The notes below the pieces were generated by a model. That model had not been told where the DNA came from, made no database searches, and worked only from the letters and a program-made list of their open reading frames with translations. From DATHXC01 sp035459965 (lineage in GTDB: Bacteria; Pseudomonadota; Gammaproteobacteria; Burkholderiales; Methylophilaceae), in the NCBI GenBank assembly GCA_035459965.1, contig DATHXC010000012.1:1-37338 (forward strand): a stretch of DNA of 37,338 nucleotides, read 5' to 3'. This document shows, piece by piece, positions 15,921 to 25,156 of the stretch; the first letter of the stretch is position 1, and every line of letters begins with the position of its first letter. A program made the position numbers and the translations under genes.

Positions 15921-15955
15921 CTATATAACTTCACTATCTGGCAGGCACTTCAATT

Positions 15956-16183
15956 ATGGGAAAAATCCTACTGCTCGCCATTGCAATCTGGCTGGTCATC
16001 ACGATACTCAAACGTTATCGTCAAAGTGTAGAAAATCAGGAGTCCGCTTCCAAGCAAGCAACTGAGGCCAAGTCCGAAAAAATGGTGCAGTGCGCCAATT
16101 GTGGTGTACACCTGCCAAAAAGTGACAGTTTGTTGCTGAATGACCAGTATTTCTGCTGCGAAGCCCATAGCAAAGATGCTTAA
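15956..16183 (+). CDS. PP0621-family small protein
   Basis: The 75-residue protein has one N-terminal membrane helix (about 3-19, KILLLAIAIWLVITIL), a polar linker, and a small metal-binding-like end. There, C44-x2-C47 (VQCANCGVHLPK) pairs with a C-C-x2-H cluster (YFCCEAH) near residues 67-71, suggesting a zinc knuckle. The family (PP0621) has no settled role but commonly precedes pilS-pilR in proteobacteria. Its stop overlaps the pilS start by 8 bases, so it is translationally coupled to the sensor kinase and might assist it. Confidence 0.85.
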   Translation: MGKILLLAIAIWLVITILKRYRQSVENQESASKQATEAKSEKMVQCANCGVHLPKSDSLLLNDQYFCCEAHSKDA

Positions 16184-17798
16184 CATTGCCAGGCGTGACA
16201 TCAGCCATGCTGAAGCAAGTACCTACTGGCGCTCTATTGGCATATTCAACCTATATCGCATCATCATCGCCTGCATTTTCATAGGCTCCCACTTTCTGTT
16301 ACCCGACCATACCCAGCGCGACAATTACGATGGCACGCTTTACCTGGAATTCGCAACTGGCTATCTCCTGTTCGGCTTGGCAGCCATTATCTTTACCTGG
16401 TTACGCTGGCCACAGTTTGATCGTCAGGTAACGCTACAGGTCATCACCGATGTGATCTTCATCGTGATCATCATGTTCGCTGCCGGTGGTATCAAAAGTG
16501 GATTGGGCTTGTTGCTGGTTATTGCCATTGCCGCTGCCAGCTTAATCAGCCATGGCAGGTTGGCTTTGTTCTATGCCTCTGTAGCAAGTATCTCTTTATT
16601 GCTTGAGCAGTCTTACCAGCTCATTTCCTGGAATGAGCATTACGACGATTATTCGCATGCGGTGATGCTGTGCCTCAGTTGTTTTGCCACTGCCTGGCTA
16701 GCACATAGCTTTGCAAAACGTACCTACCTGAGTGAGTCGCTGGCATCGCAGCGCAAGATTGACTTGGAGAATCTCGGACAAATAAATGCCCTGATCACGC
16801 AAGAAATGCAGGATGGTGTGCTGGTCGTCGACAGTGAATTCAAACTGCGGCATCACAACGCTCAGGCCGAAGAGTTACTTAACCTCAGCAACAAAACTTC
16901 GTCCGTCCAGTTGCTTGATGAGTTTTCACCAGAGCTTGCATCACTTACGAGGCAGTGGATGACAGAGAGTACTGCGACCGGGTCGAATATAGCCAAACTC
17001 ACTTCGGCTGACAAAGAGTTGAAACTACGTTTTATGCCGGTGGGTGATGATCGCAAGCAGGGAGCGGTGGTTTTCATTGAGGACTGGAGTCAGATGCAGG
17101 CACAGGCACAGCAGTTAAAACTGGCTGCGCTGGGCCAGCTCACTGCCAATATTGCTCATGAAATACGCAACCCGCTGAGTGCTATCAGCCATGCTACACA
17201 GTTGCTGCAAGAGGAAGAAAACCAGGACCCGTCATCACAACGCATGCTGCAGATCATTTCAGATAATGTACAGCGCATGGACCAGATGGTGAAAGATGTG
17301 CTGGAACTCAACCGGCGTGACCGTACCAAGCAGGAGGCCATCAATCTCAATCAGTTCCTGGCTGAATTTCACGAGCAGTTCTGTCAGATAGAAAATATCT
17401 CTGCGAATAACTTCAAACTCAATCTAAATAGCCAATCTGCACAAAGCCACCCTGTGCAAATAGTGTTCGACAGGCGACATTTGCACCAGATTCTCTGGAA
17501 TCTGTGTCGTAATGGATGGAGGCATAGCCATCAGGCTGAGGCCAGCCTGACATTGACGCTGCGAAGCTCAACGCGTAGCCGTAGCACCTATATTGAAATA
17601 GTAGATGATGGAGCCGGGATATCCCAGGAGGTACAAGCACACCTGTTTGAGCCTTTCTTCACTACCGAATCAACGGGTACCGGGCTAGGGCTGTATATTG
17701 CACGTGAGCTGTGCGAAGCCAATAGCGCTACAATTAAATACACAAATCGCAATCCGGGTAGTTTGTTCACCATTCAAATCAAGAAATCACATGCCTGA
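16176..17798 (+). CDS. pilS: PilS-type sensor histidine kinase
   Basis: The 540-residue kinase has six hydrophobic helices in the first about 185 residues, as in PilS. A PAS-like segment follows (about 205-305), then HisKA with H328 in IAHEIRNPLSAIS, and a HATPase domain with an N box (NLCRNGWRHSH), G1 (DDGAGIS) and G2 (GTGLGLYIA). In Pseudomonas, PilS senses pilin in the membrane and controls PilR to adjust pilA transcription. The ATG at 16176 overlaps PP0621, and the gene overlaps pilR by 8 bases, a tight three-gene unit. No pilus structural gene is in the window, so the target is inferred from the family. Confidence 0.88.
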   Translation: MLNIARRDISHAEASTYWRSIGIFNLYRIIIACIFIGSHFLLPDHTQRDNYDGTLYLEFATGYLLFGLAAIIFTWLRWPQFDRQVTLQVITDVIFIVIIMFAAGGIKSGLGLLLVIAIAAASLISHGRLALFYASVASISLLLEQSYQLISWNEHYDDYSHAVMLCLSCFATAWLAHSFAKRTYLSESLASQRKIDLENLGQINALITQEMQDGVLVVDSEFKLRHHNAQAEELLNLSNKTSSVQLLDEFSPELASLTRQWMTESTATGSNIAKLTSADKELKLRFMPVGDDRKQGAVVFIEDWSQMQAQAQQLKLAALGQLTANIAHEIRNPLSAISHATQLLQEEENQDPSSQRMLQIISDNVQRMDQMVKDVLELNRRDRTKQEAINLNQFLAEFHEQFCQIENISANNFKLNLNSQSAQSHPVQIVFDRRHLHQILWNLCRNGWRHSHQAEASLTLTLRSSTRSRSTYIEIVDDGAGISQEVQAHLFEPFFTTESTGTGLGLYIARELCEANSATIKYTNRNPGSLFTIQIKKSHA

Positions 17799-19176
17799 TA
17801 CCAATAAAAAACCGAGCTGCCTGATTGTAGATGACGAAACTGACCTGAGTGAACTGCTTGTTATCACGCTCGAGCGCATGGGCATACATGCCGAAAGTGC
17901 CGATACCCTAGATGATGCTAAATTCATGCTCAGGCAGCGACAGTACGACCTTTGCCTGACGGATATGCGCTTACCAGATGGCAATGGCCTGGATCTGGTG
18001 CGCCATATCAGCCAGCACCACGCGGGTTTGCCAGTAGCAGTGATCACTGCGTTCGGCAGTGCAGATAACGCTGTATCAGCACTTAAAGCAGGTGCTTTTG
18101 ATTACCTGACCAAGCCGATTTCACTGCAGCAGTTGCGGCCACTGGTGCAGTCCGCACTTAAATTGTCACAGCCACAGTCACCATTAAACACTAGCAGTCC
18201 AGTGAGCATGATTGGTGAGTCACCCGCCATTACGCAGATACGCACCAGCATTGAAAAATGTGCACGCAGCCAGGCACCGGTCTATATCAGCGGAGAAGCA
18301 GGCAGCGGCAAAGAGCTAGCGGCACGGCTCATATACCAGAACAGCGCTCGCGTGGATGGGCCATTTGTCATAGCAAGTTGCAGTAGCATTGCCGAAAATT
18401 TGATGGAAAGCGAATTCTTCGGGCATAAAAAAGGGGCGTTCCCCGGCGCAAGTCAGGATAAACAGGGCTTATTCCAAAAGGCGAATGGCGGCATATTATT
18501 TCTGGATGATGTTTCTGATTTACCGTTGAACATGCAGGTAAAGTTGTTACGTACTATCCAGGAAAAAAAGATACGGGTGCTGGGTGCAACCGAAGACGAA
18601 GCGGTTGATGTGCGCATCATCAGTGCAACACACCGCGATTTGGGCAAAATGATGGAAAAAGGTACATTTCGCCAGGATCTTTACTATCGGCTCAACGTGA
18701 TCTCGCTAAAAATGCCGGCGCTACGCGAGATTGCGCAGGACATTCCATTGATTTGCGAATACTTGATCAAAAAGCAATCAGATCAGCTGGGAGTAACTGC
18801 ACCCAAGCTGAATAACGAAGCCATCAACCAGTTAACAGAGCATCGCTTTACCGGAAATATCAGGGAGCTGGAATGCATCATCGAACGTGCACTCAGCATG
18901 TGTGATGGCAACACGATTACTACCCATGATTTATCGTTACCGGCTGACAGTCCAGCCCCAGCAGACACCAGCGCAGCAATCGCCCTGGATGCTAATGGCC
19001 TGCCATTGCCTGAGTTTCTGGAGAATATAGAAAAGCAGGCGATTCTCGTCGCACTGGAAAAAACCAGGCAAAATAAAACCGCTGCTGCAAAACTGCTGGG
19101 GGTTAGTTTTCGTACCTTGCGTTATCGCCTATCCAAGCTTGGCTTAAGCAAAGACGATGATGAAAAAGACCAGTAA
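17791..19176 (+). CDS. pilR: PilR-type NtrC-family response regulator with altered GAFTGA loop
   Basis: The 461-residue protein has a receiver domain (about 10-120) with acidic pair D14/D15 and phosphoacceptor D58 (CLTDMRLPDG). An AAA+ domain (about 145-375) has Walker A GEAGSGKE and is followed by a Fis-type helix-turn-helix (LGVSFRTLRYRLSKLGL) at the end. The sigma54-contact loop, GAFTGA in nearly all relatives, reads GAFPGA here (P218, codon CCC at 18442-18444). The Walker B Glu is Asp (LFLDDV, D240). The rest of the AAA+ domain is well kept, so the protein is folded and may act with altered sigma54 coupling. The start at 17791 overlaps the pilS end and matches the family start. Confidence 0.88.
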   Translation: MPDTNKKPSCLIVDDETDLSELLVITLERMGIHAESADTLDDAKFMLRQRQYDLCLTDMRLPDGNGLDLVRHISQHHAGLPVAVITAFGSADNAVSALKAGAFDYLTKPISLQQLRPLVQSALKLSQPQSPLNTSSPVSMIGESPAITQIRTSIEKCARSQAPVYISGEAGSGKELAARLIYQNSARVDGPFVIASCSSIAENLMESEFFGHKKGAFPGASQDKQGLFQKANGGILFLDDVSDLPLNMQVKLLRTIQEKKIRVLGATEDEAVDVRIISATHRDLGKMMEKGTFRQDLYYRLNVISLKMPALREIAQDIPLICEYLIKKQSDQLGVTAPKLNNEAINQLTEHRFTGNIRELECIIERALSMCDGNTITTHDLSLPADSPAPADTSAAIALDANGLPLPEFLENIEKQAILVALEKTRQNKTAAAKLLGVSFRTLRYRLSKLGLSKDDDEKDQ

Positions 19177-19189
19177 CTAATTACTGGTC
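19168..19189 (-). terminator. terminator of the exchanger gene, embedded in the end of pilR
   Basis: GACCAGTAA (19168-19176) and TTACTGGTC (19181-19189) form a 9-bp stem with a 4-base loop. Read on the minus strand it is followed by TTTTTC, as in a Rho-independent terminator. The stem contains the pilR stop codon; on the plus strand no T-run follows. Confidence 0.6.
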
Positions 19190-19247
19190 TGGCTTTGGCT
19201 TTGGCTGCGACTATAAGATTTTGACGCTATTAAATTTAGATCAGCAC

Positions 19248-20249
19248 TTAGATTAGCACAATGATCAAGTAAGTCACGTACATAGCCCCGTTCACCCACA
19301 AGTGCCATACCTTGATACCGCCACGCGCCACTACCAGACGTAGCCAGGCTGCCGCCATCAAAGTGATCACCACGCCGGACAGCACCTCTATCCTTGGCTG
19401 CCAAGGAGTCAACATAATGCCGATCGCTGGCAGCAGTGTGCCCTGAAACACCATGGCACCAGTAATGTTGCCAAAAGCCAGTGTGTCCTTGCCTTTGCGT
19501 ATCCACAGGATGCTGTTCACTTTTTCTGGCAGTTCAGTCGCAATCGGGATAATCAATAACGACAATAATAAGGCCGACATACCAATAATCTCAGCAGCAG
19601 CCTCAACACCATGGATAAAACCTTTTGCGCCTGCTACCAGTAAAATCAGGCCGAGCACCAGTTGAAAAACAATCACCGGCATGTTGTTGGGCAGCCCAAG
19701 TCGACAAAGAAACATGGGTGAATCAGCTTCAGTAGCATGTCCTTCTTGGACCAGCGCTTTAGAAGCACGTATGGTCAGCATGATGTAGACAAAATAAATC
19801 ATGACCATGCCAAAACCTAAACCATAGCGGACCGCGGTTTGTGTATGTGGGATGAAAAGCGCTATTCCTGCAAAGCTAAATGCAATCAGGAAAAAATCAA
19901 GATCACGGGTCAGCCCGGTACGCTCCGGCCTGAGTGCGCCATTTTTACCGCGTTGCGCTAGCACCGAGAAGGCCATCAATGCGATCGATAGCGTTGCCAA
20001 CATCAGCGGCGCCCCTAATATGGCGCCCACCCCAATTTCTTCATTGGTTTGTATATTTTGTGTGCCTGCCAGCAGTGCCAACAATGGCACCGAAGTTTCA
20101 GGGAGTGCAGTGCCAACTGCGGCGAACAGCGAACCAGTGACCCCTTCTGAAATACCTAATTTCTCCCCTAAATGCTCAAGAGCATTGGTAAACACTTCTG
20201 CCGCGATTAGAATCACTATGAGCATCAGGAACAGCTGTAAAAATACCAT
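19248..20249 (-). CDS. CaCA-family sodium/calcium exchanger-like membrane protein
   Basis: The 333-residue protein has about ten hydrophobic helices in two inverted halves. The first alpha-repeat reads GSLFAAVGTALPETSVPLLA (about 39-58), and the second IPIATELPEKVNSI near residue 250; both hold the Pro-Glu pair that binds cations in this superfamily. A charged cytoplasmic loop (KNGALRPERTG) separates parts of the first half. It probably exchanges Ca2+ for Na+ or H+, but the ion cannot be told from the sequence. It diverges from ampD over 60 bases, and its transcript appears to end in the hairpin at 19168-19189. Confidence 0.88.
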   Translation of the reverse strand: MVFLQLFLMLIVILIAAEVFTNALEHLGEKLGISEGVTGSLFAAVGTALPETSVPLLALLAGTQNIQTNEEIGVGAILGAPLMLATLSIALMAFSVLAQRGKNGALRPERTGLTRDLDFFLIAFSFAGIALFIPHTQTAVRYGLGFGMVMIYFVYIMLTIRASKALVQEGHATEADSPMFLCRLGLPNNMPVIVFQLVLGLILLVAGAKGFIHGVEAAAEIIGMSALLLSLLIIPIATELPEKVNSILWIRKGKDTLAFGNITGAMVFQGTLLPAIGIMLTPWQPRIEVLSGVVITLMAAAWLRLVVARGGIKVWHLWVNGAMYVTYLIIVLI

Positions 20250-20309
20250 GGTCAGTTTGCCAATTAATGTAATGAATGACGAATTTTATCGGATAACGCT
20301 CAATTTAGC

Positions 20310-20873
20310 ATGAACCAACTCAAAATTAACTCACAAGGCATCCTGTCGGGTACAGCACATATCAAGCTGCAGTTCATTGAGTCACCCAATCAGGATGAGC
20401 GTCCGGCAGACAGCACCGTTTCCATGGTGGTCATCCACAATATCAGCCTGCCACCCCAGCAGTATGGTGGGAATGGCGTCATTGAGCTGTTCACCAACCA
20501 GCTCGATGCAAATGCACATCCTTATTATCAGGAGATTCATGGGCTCAAGGTTTCATCGCATTTTTTCATCAGACGCGATGGCAGCCTGATACAGTTTGTG
20601 CCTTGTAGCCAGCGTGCCTGGCACGCTGGGGTATCAAGCTGGCAGGGGCGTGAACGTTGCAATGACTTCTCAGTCGGAATAGAGCTTGAGGGTAGCGATG
20701 ATGAAGCGTTTGAAGCAGCGCAGTACAGCACGCTCAACGCGTTACTGGCTGCTTTGAAAACACAATACAACATCCAGTACGTTGTTGGCCATTCGGATAT
20801 TGCCCCTGGCAGAAAAACAGATCCCGGGCCTTATTTCGACTGGTCACTTATTTCAACTGAAGTAAAGTCATAG
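20310..20873 (+). CDS. ampD: 1,6-anhydro-N-acetylmuramyl-L-alanine amidase AmpD
   Basis: The 187-residue cytoplasmic zinc amidase releases the peptide from anhydro-muropeptides during cell wall recycling. It affects beta-lactamase induction where AmpR/AmpC exist. The zinc and catalytic residues are recognisable: His in VVIHNISLPP (about 43), a Glu in SVGIELEGSDD, His in VGHSDIAPGRKTDPGP and the following Asp of the KTDPG motif. WHAG fits AmpD. The length equals the E. coli enzyme, and no signal peptide is present, which separates it from AmiD-type amidases. The efflux genes begin 50 bases downstream. Confidence 0.93.
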   Translation: MNQLKINSQGILSGTAHIKLQFIESPNQDERPADSTVSMVVIHNISLPPQQYGGNGVIELFTNQLDANAHPYYQEIHGLKVSSHFFIRRDGSLIQFVPCSQRAWHAGVSSWQGRERCNDFSVGIELEGSDDEAFEAAQYSTLNALLAALKTQYNIQYVVGHSDIAPGRKTDPGPYFDWSLISTEVKS

Positions 20874-20923
20874 CCCAAAATTCAAACAATAACGAAAAGC
20901 AAAACGAGAAAGCATTCTGCATA

Positions 20924-22027
20924 ATGTTCAAGTCATTACGATTAACTCAATGGTTGGTATCCGGTGTTTTTCTGGGACTAATACTGTCCGCCTGCGCTAA
21001 AAAGGACGAAGAACCCAAAAAAGGGCCGACACCTACATTAGTCAGCACTTTTGTCGCCGAGACAACCAAGCTGGAAATCCGTGAAGAAGCAGTAGGCACG
21101 ATTGAGGGGTTGATGGATCCGACCATCGCGGCTGAAGTCACCGCACGCGTGCTCAAGGTGCTGGCCAACCCCGGCCAGCGCGTGAAAAAAGGCGAGTTGA
21201 TCGTACTGCTGGACGCAACAGATTATGGCTTGCAGCGTAGCGAGGCCCAAAGCGAGGTAGCAAGGCTGCAGGCACTACTGAGCAATCAGAGCCGTATGGT
21301 AGAACGCAACCAGGCACTGGTGCAAAAGAACTTTATCTCTAAAAATGCGTTGGATGATGTGACTACCCAGCAGGCAGCACTGAAAGAACAACTTGCTGGT
21401 GCGCGCTCACGGCTGGATAGCATCTCCCACACCGGCAATAAAACCCGCGTGGTATCGCCTATTGATGGCGTAGTGGAGAAGCAAATCGTCTCCGTCGGCG
21501 ACTTTGTCAAAATCGGCGACCCGCTATTACAGATCATCAGCAGCAAGCGCCTGCGCGCGCACCTGCCCTACCCTGAAAGTATCGCCGCCACCTTGCAGCC
21601 CGGCCTTAAGGTCCGGCTCACCACGCCGACTGCAAGCAATGAAGTGATCTCGACCATACACGAGCTTAAACCGCTGATAGGTGCCAACAACCGCGCGGTA
21701 GATGTCATTGCAGATATTGTGGATGAACCGGGCTGGCAGGCTGGCGCCAGCGTTAATGGCAGTGTGATCATGGGGGTACATGAAAATGCCGTAGTAGTGC
21801 CCGAGCAAAGCCTGGTACTAAGACCTGCGGGCGAAGTAGTCTATGTGATTAAGGATAATGTGGCACAGCAGCGCATTGTTAAAACCGGCCTGCGACAAGC
21901 AGGTAAGGTAGAAATTACCGATGGCCTGATAGTCGGAGAAATTGTGGCGGTAGATGGCGCGGCATTCCTCACCGATAAAGCCCAGGTTAATCTGCAACAA
22001 CAAGCACGGCTAAAGGTAGCCCCATGA
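20924..22027 (+). CDS. RND efflux periplasmic adaptor (membrane fusion protein)
   Basis: The 367-residue adaptor has a lipoprotein signal peptide with lipobox L-S-A-C24, so it is anchored by lipid to the inner membrane. A barrel-sandwich lipoyl half (VLANPGQRVKKGELIVLLD) is followed by a coiled-coil hairpin (about 100-165), the second lipoyl half (RVVSPIDGVVEKQIVSVGD) and beta-barrel domains. It bridges the pump to an outer membrane channel. Its stop overlaps the start of the pump gene by 4 bases (ATGA). No TolC-like channel gene is next to them, so it must use one from elsewhere. Confidence 0.9.
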   Translation: MFKSLRLTQWLVSGVFLGLILSACAKKDEEPKKGPTPTLVSTFVAETTKLEIREEAVGTIEGLMDPTIAAEVTARVLKVLANPGQRVKKGELIVLLDATDYGLQRSEAQSEVARLQALLSNQSRMVERNQALVQKNFISKNALDDVTTQQAALKEQLAGARSRLDSISHTGNKTRVVSPIDGVVEKQIVSVGDFVKIGDPLLQIISSKRLRAHLPYPESIAATLQPGLKVRLTTPTASNEVISTIHELKPLIGANNRAVDVIADIVDEPGWQAGASVNGSVIMGVHENAVVVPEQSLVLRPAGEVVYVIKDNVAQQRIVKTGLRQAGKVEITDGLIVGEIVAVDGAAFLTDKAQVNLQQQARLKVAP

Positions 22028-25000
22028 CCTTGCCAGAATTATCAATCCGTCGCCATGTGCTGGCGTGGATGCTGTCTGGCGTGCTGGTGTTGTTCGGCAT
22101 TATCAGCTATCAGCGCATTGGTCTCGACCGCTTTCCCTATATCGAATTCCCGATTATCTCGATCAGCACTACGCTAAAGGGGGCTAACCCGGATATTGTC
22201 GATGCCAGCATTACCAGCATCATCGAAACCTCGGTCAACACCACACCGGGCATCGAGCATATCCAGTCCAGCTCCTCACCCGGCGTGTCAGTCATCACCA
22301 TGACTTACAGCCTGGAAAAGAACATCGACGTTGCATACAACGAGGTGCAGTCCAAGGTCAATCAAGTGCTACGCCGCCTGCCGGACGATGCAGACCCGCC
22401 CGTGGTGCAAAAAGTGGAAACCAATGCGCAACCTATCATGTGGCTGGCATTGCGCGGCGACCGTACAGTGCAGCAACTCAATCTATATGGCTTCAACGTA
22501 TTGAAGAAAAAACTTGAAACCATCAATGGTGTAGGTGAAGTGCGTCTGGGCGGCCGACGTGACCGCACCATACGCATCAACCTGCTGCCAGAGCGCATGA
22601 CTGCTTACAAGCTGGTAGCCAATGACCTGATTAGTGCCTTCCAGAAAGAGCATATCCAGCTACCGGGCGGTTTTCTGGTAGGTGAAAAAGCTGAAAAACT
22701 GATGAAACTGGATCTGGAGTTTCACAACCTGCATGATCTGTCTGAACTAGTTGTAACCTACCGTGATGGCGCAGCAGTGAGACTCAAAGATATAGCCGAG
22801 CTGGAAGATGGGCTCACCGACTACCGTCAGCTCGCCCATTACAATGGCGAATTAACGGTGGGTTTAGGCATCGTCAAAGTGGCCAATGCCAATACCGTTG
22901 CCATCATAAATGAAGTTGAGCGCCGCCTGGATACTGAAATCCGCCCTAACCTGCCACCTGGCATGCGCATTGACGTCTCCACCAATGATGCGATCTTCAT
23001 CAAGGAAATGGTGAGCTCACTCAAGGAGCACCTAGTAGAAGGCACACTACTGGCGGCACTCATTGTGTGGCTATTTTTACGCTCGATACGCTCTACCCTG
23101 ATTATCGCCACGGCCATTCCGGTATCGCTGTTGGGCGCCGTTGCAGTGATGTATTTCTCGGGTTTTACATTCAACACAATGACGCTGCTAGCCTTGCTAT
23201 TGCTGATCGGTGTGGTAGTAGATGACGCCATCGTGGTCCTTGAAAACATCTATCGGCATCGCGAAAACCTGGAAGAAACTGCGGTCAGCGACCCCAATTT
23301 CGACGAGAGCAATGCCTCGCGTGAAGCGGCTATCACCGGTAGCCGTGAAGTAGCATTTGCGGTGATTGCGGCTACCCTGGCGCTAGTTTGTATCTTTGCA
23401 CCTGTCATCTTCATGGATGGCATCATGGGTAAATTCTTCAAGTCATTCGCGGTGGTAGTCACAATCGGCGTATTGGTATCGCTTATGGTGTCACTCACGC
23501 TGACGCCCATGCTGTGCTCGCGTTACCTCAAAATCGAGCACCAGCATGGCAAGCTTTACTACTGGCTGGATGCGGTGTTTAAACGCATGGACCGCTTCTA
23601 CATCAGGCTGCTGGGTTGGGCACTGTTGAATCGCTGGAAAGTTGTGGTGACGACCTTGCTGGTCGTGGCTTCCAGCGGTTTCTTCTTTAGCCATGTACAA
23701 AAAGAATTCGTGCCCGAAGCAGATGAAGGTCGCTTTGTCGTTAACTTCAAAACCCCTTTGGGCTCCAGCCTGGAGTACACCAACAGCCGCCTGGAGTTAC
23801 TGGAAAAAATACTGTCTGGCCACTCTGATGAGATAGCCAGCTTCTTCAGTACAGTAGGGGTGGGTTCACAAGGCCAGGTCAACCAGGGCAATATCAGCAT
23901 CCGCCTCAAAGATCGCAGTGAGCGCAAACTGAGCCAGAAAGACCTGGTGAAGAGGCTGCGCGAACAGTTCGATGAAATCCCGGGTGTACGTGCATTTCCG
24001 GCGGCTGTTGCCATTGTTGGCGGCCAGCGCCCGGAGAAATTGCAATTCAACCTGACTGGCCCCAATCTCCAACAAGTTGGGGCATTGGGTAAAGCTTTGC
24101 AGAAAAAGCTGGGTGATACACCCGGCATGGGCAAGGTCGATCTGGACATGCAACTGGATTTACCACAGCTGGTGATGAAGGTAGACCGCGTGCGGGCGGC
24201 CAGCCTGGGTATCTCGGCTACTGACATCGCCACAGCGCTTAGCCTGTATACCGGCGGTATCGACATTGCCAAATTTAATGACGAGCCAGGCGATGGCCAA
24301 CGCTACGATATTCGCCTGAAAGCCAAGCCTGGCAGCTTTATCCAGCCTAATGACCTTACCAAGATCTACCTGCGCAGTAGCAGTGGTGAGCTAGTGCGGC
24401 TGGATGCAGTGGCCAGCTTCAAACAAGAGCTGGGTGCTGCCGTGATTGGCCGCTTTGACTTGCAATATGCAGCGAATATCTACGCCAACCCCATCATGCC
24501 GCTGGGCGAAGCCGTCAATATCGTCAAGGCTGATGCAGCCGAATTACTTCCTCCTGGCTACAACGTACGCCTGACCGGACAAGCCGAAGAGCTCGCCAAG
24601 ACGGTCAAGAATATGGTGTTCGTGTTTACGCTCGCACTCGTGCTGCTGTATATGGTGCTGGCGAGCCAGTTCAACTCCTTCTTGCAACCGCTGATCATCA
24701 TGCTGGCACAGCCACTGGCGATCATCGGCGGCGTCATGGCGCTCTGGCTCACAGGCAGTTCGTTGAATATTTTCTCTATGATAGGGCTGGTGCTGCTGAT
24801 AGGGCTTGTAGCCAAAAACTCGATTTTGCTGGTGGACCTCACCAACCAGCTACGGGAACAAGGTAAACCGATTGATGAAGCGCTGAGTGAAGCCTGCCCA
24901 ATCAGGCTGAGGCCGGTATTGATGACCTCATTAACGATTATCCTGGCATTGCTGCCAGCCGCTCTGGGCTTGGGTGCCGGGGCAGAGACCAATGGCCCGC

Positions 25001-25137
25001 TGTCTATCGCAGTCATCGGCGGCATGATCTCATCGACCTTGCTGACATTGGTGGTGGTACCTGCGGTTTATTCGCTGACTATGAATGGCTTGCTGCACTT
25101 TAATAACAGGAAAGCTGCGAATAGAAAAACAGCTTAG
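22024..25137 (+). CDS. RND efflux transporter, HAE-1-like
   Basis: The 1037-residue pump has the RND plan: helix 1 near residue 15-30, a large periplasmic domain, helices 2-6, a second periplasmic domain and helices 8-12. The proton relay is present: D400-D401 in GVVVDDAIVV and K931 in LVAKNSILLVD. RLRPVLMTS also fits. The head of the protein (TISTTLKGANPDIVDA) is typical of the AcrB/MexB-like export group rather than the heavy-metal CusA group. The substrate cannot be named. It is coupled to the adaptor gene upstream by a 4-base overlap and converges on the GNAT gene. Confidence 0.93.
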   Translation: MTLPELSIRRHVLAWMLSGVLVLFGIISYQRIGLDRFPYIEFPIISISTTLKGANPDIVDASITSIIETSVNTTPGIEHIQSSSSPGVSVITMTYSLEKNIDVAYNEVQSKVNQVLRRLPDDADPPVVQKVETNAQPIMWLALRGDRTVQQLNLYGFNVLKKKLETINGVGEVRLGGRRDRTIRINLLPERMTAYKLVANDLISAFQKEHIQLPGGFLVGEKAEKLMKLDLEFHNLHDLSELVVTYRDGAAVRLKDIAELEDGLTDYRQLAHYNGELTVGLGIVKVANANTVAIINEVERRLDTEIRPNLPPGMRIDVSTNDAIFIKEMVSSLKEHLVEGTLLAALIVWLFLRSIRSTLIIATAIPVSLLGAVAVMYFSGFTFNTMTLLALLLLIGVVVDDAIVVLENIYRHRENLEETAVSDPNFDESNASREAAITGSREVAFAVIAATLALVCIFAPVIFMDGIMGKFFKSFAVVVTIGVLVSLMVSLTLTPMLCSRYLKIEHQHGKLYYWLDAVFKRMDRFYIRLLGWALLNRWKVVVTTLLVVASSGFFFSHVQKEFVPEADEGRFVVNFKTPLGSSLEYTNSRLELLEKILSGHSDEIASFFSTVGVGSQGQVNQGNISIRLKDRSERKLSQKDLVKRLREQFDEIPGVRAFPAAVAIVGGQRPEKLQFNLTGPNLQQVGALGKALQKKLGDTPGMGKVDLDMQLDLPQLVMKVDRVRAASLGISATDIATALSLYTGGIDIAKFNDEPGDGQRYDIRLKAKPGSFIQPNDLTKIYLRSSSGELVRLDAVASFKQELGAAVIGRFDLQYAANIYANPIMPLGEAVNIVKADAAELLPPGYNVRLTGQAEELAKTVKNMVFVFTLALVLLYMVLASQFNSFLQPLIIMLAQPLAIIGGVMALWLTGSSLNIFSMIGLVLLIGLVAKNSILLVDLTNQLREQGKPIDEALSEACPIRLRPVLMTSLTIILALLPAALGLGAGAETNGPLSIAVIGGMISSTLLTLVVVPAVYSLTMNGLLHFNNRKAANRKTA

Positions 25138-25156
25138 GCTTAGCTAACTTAGCCAC

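Noticed and set aside
25138..25156. Possible stem between the RND pump and GNAT genes
   Set aside because: GGCT/AGCC arms of 4 bp only; chance level.
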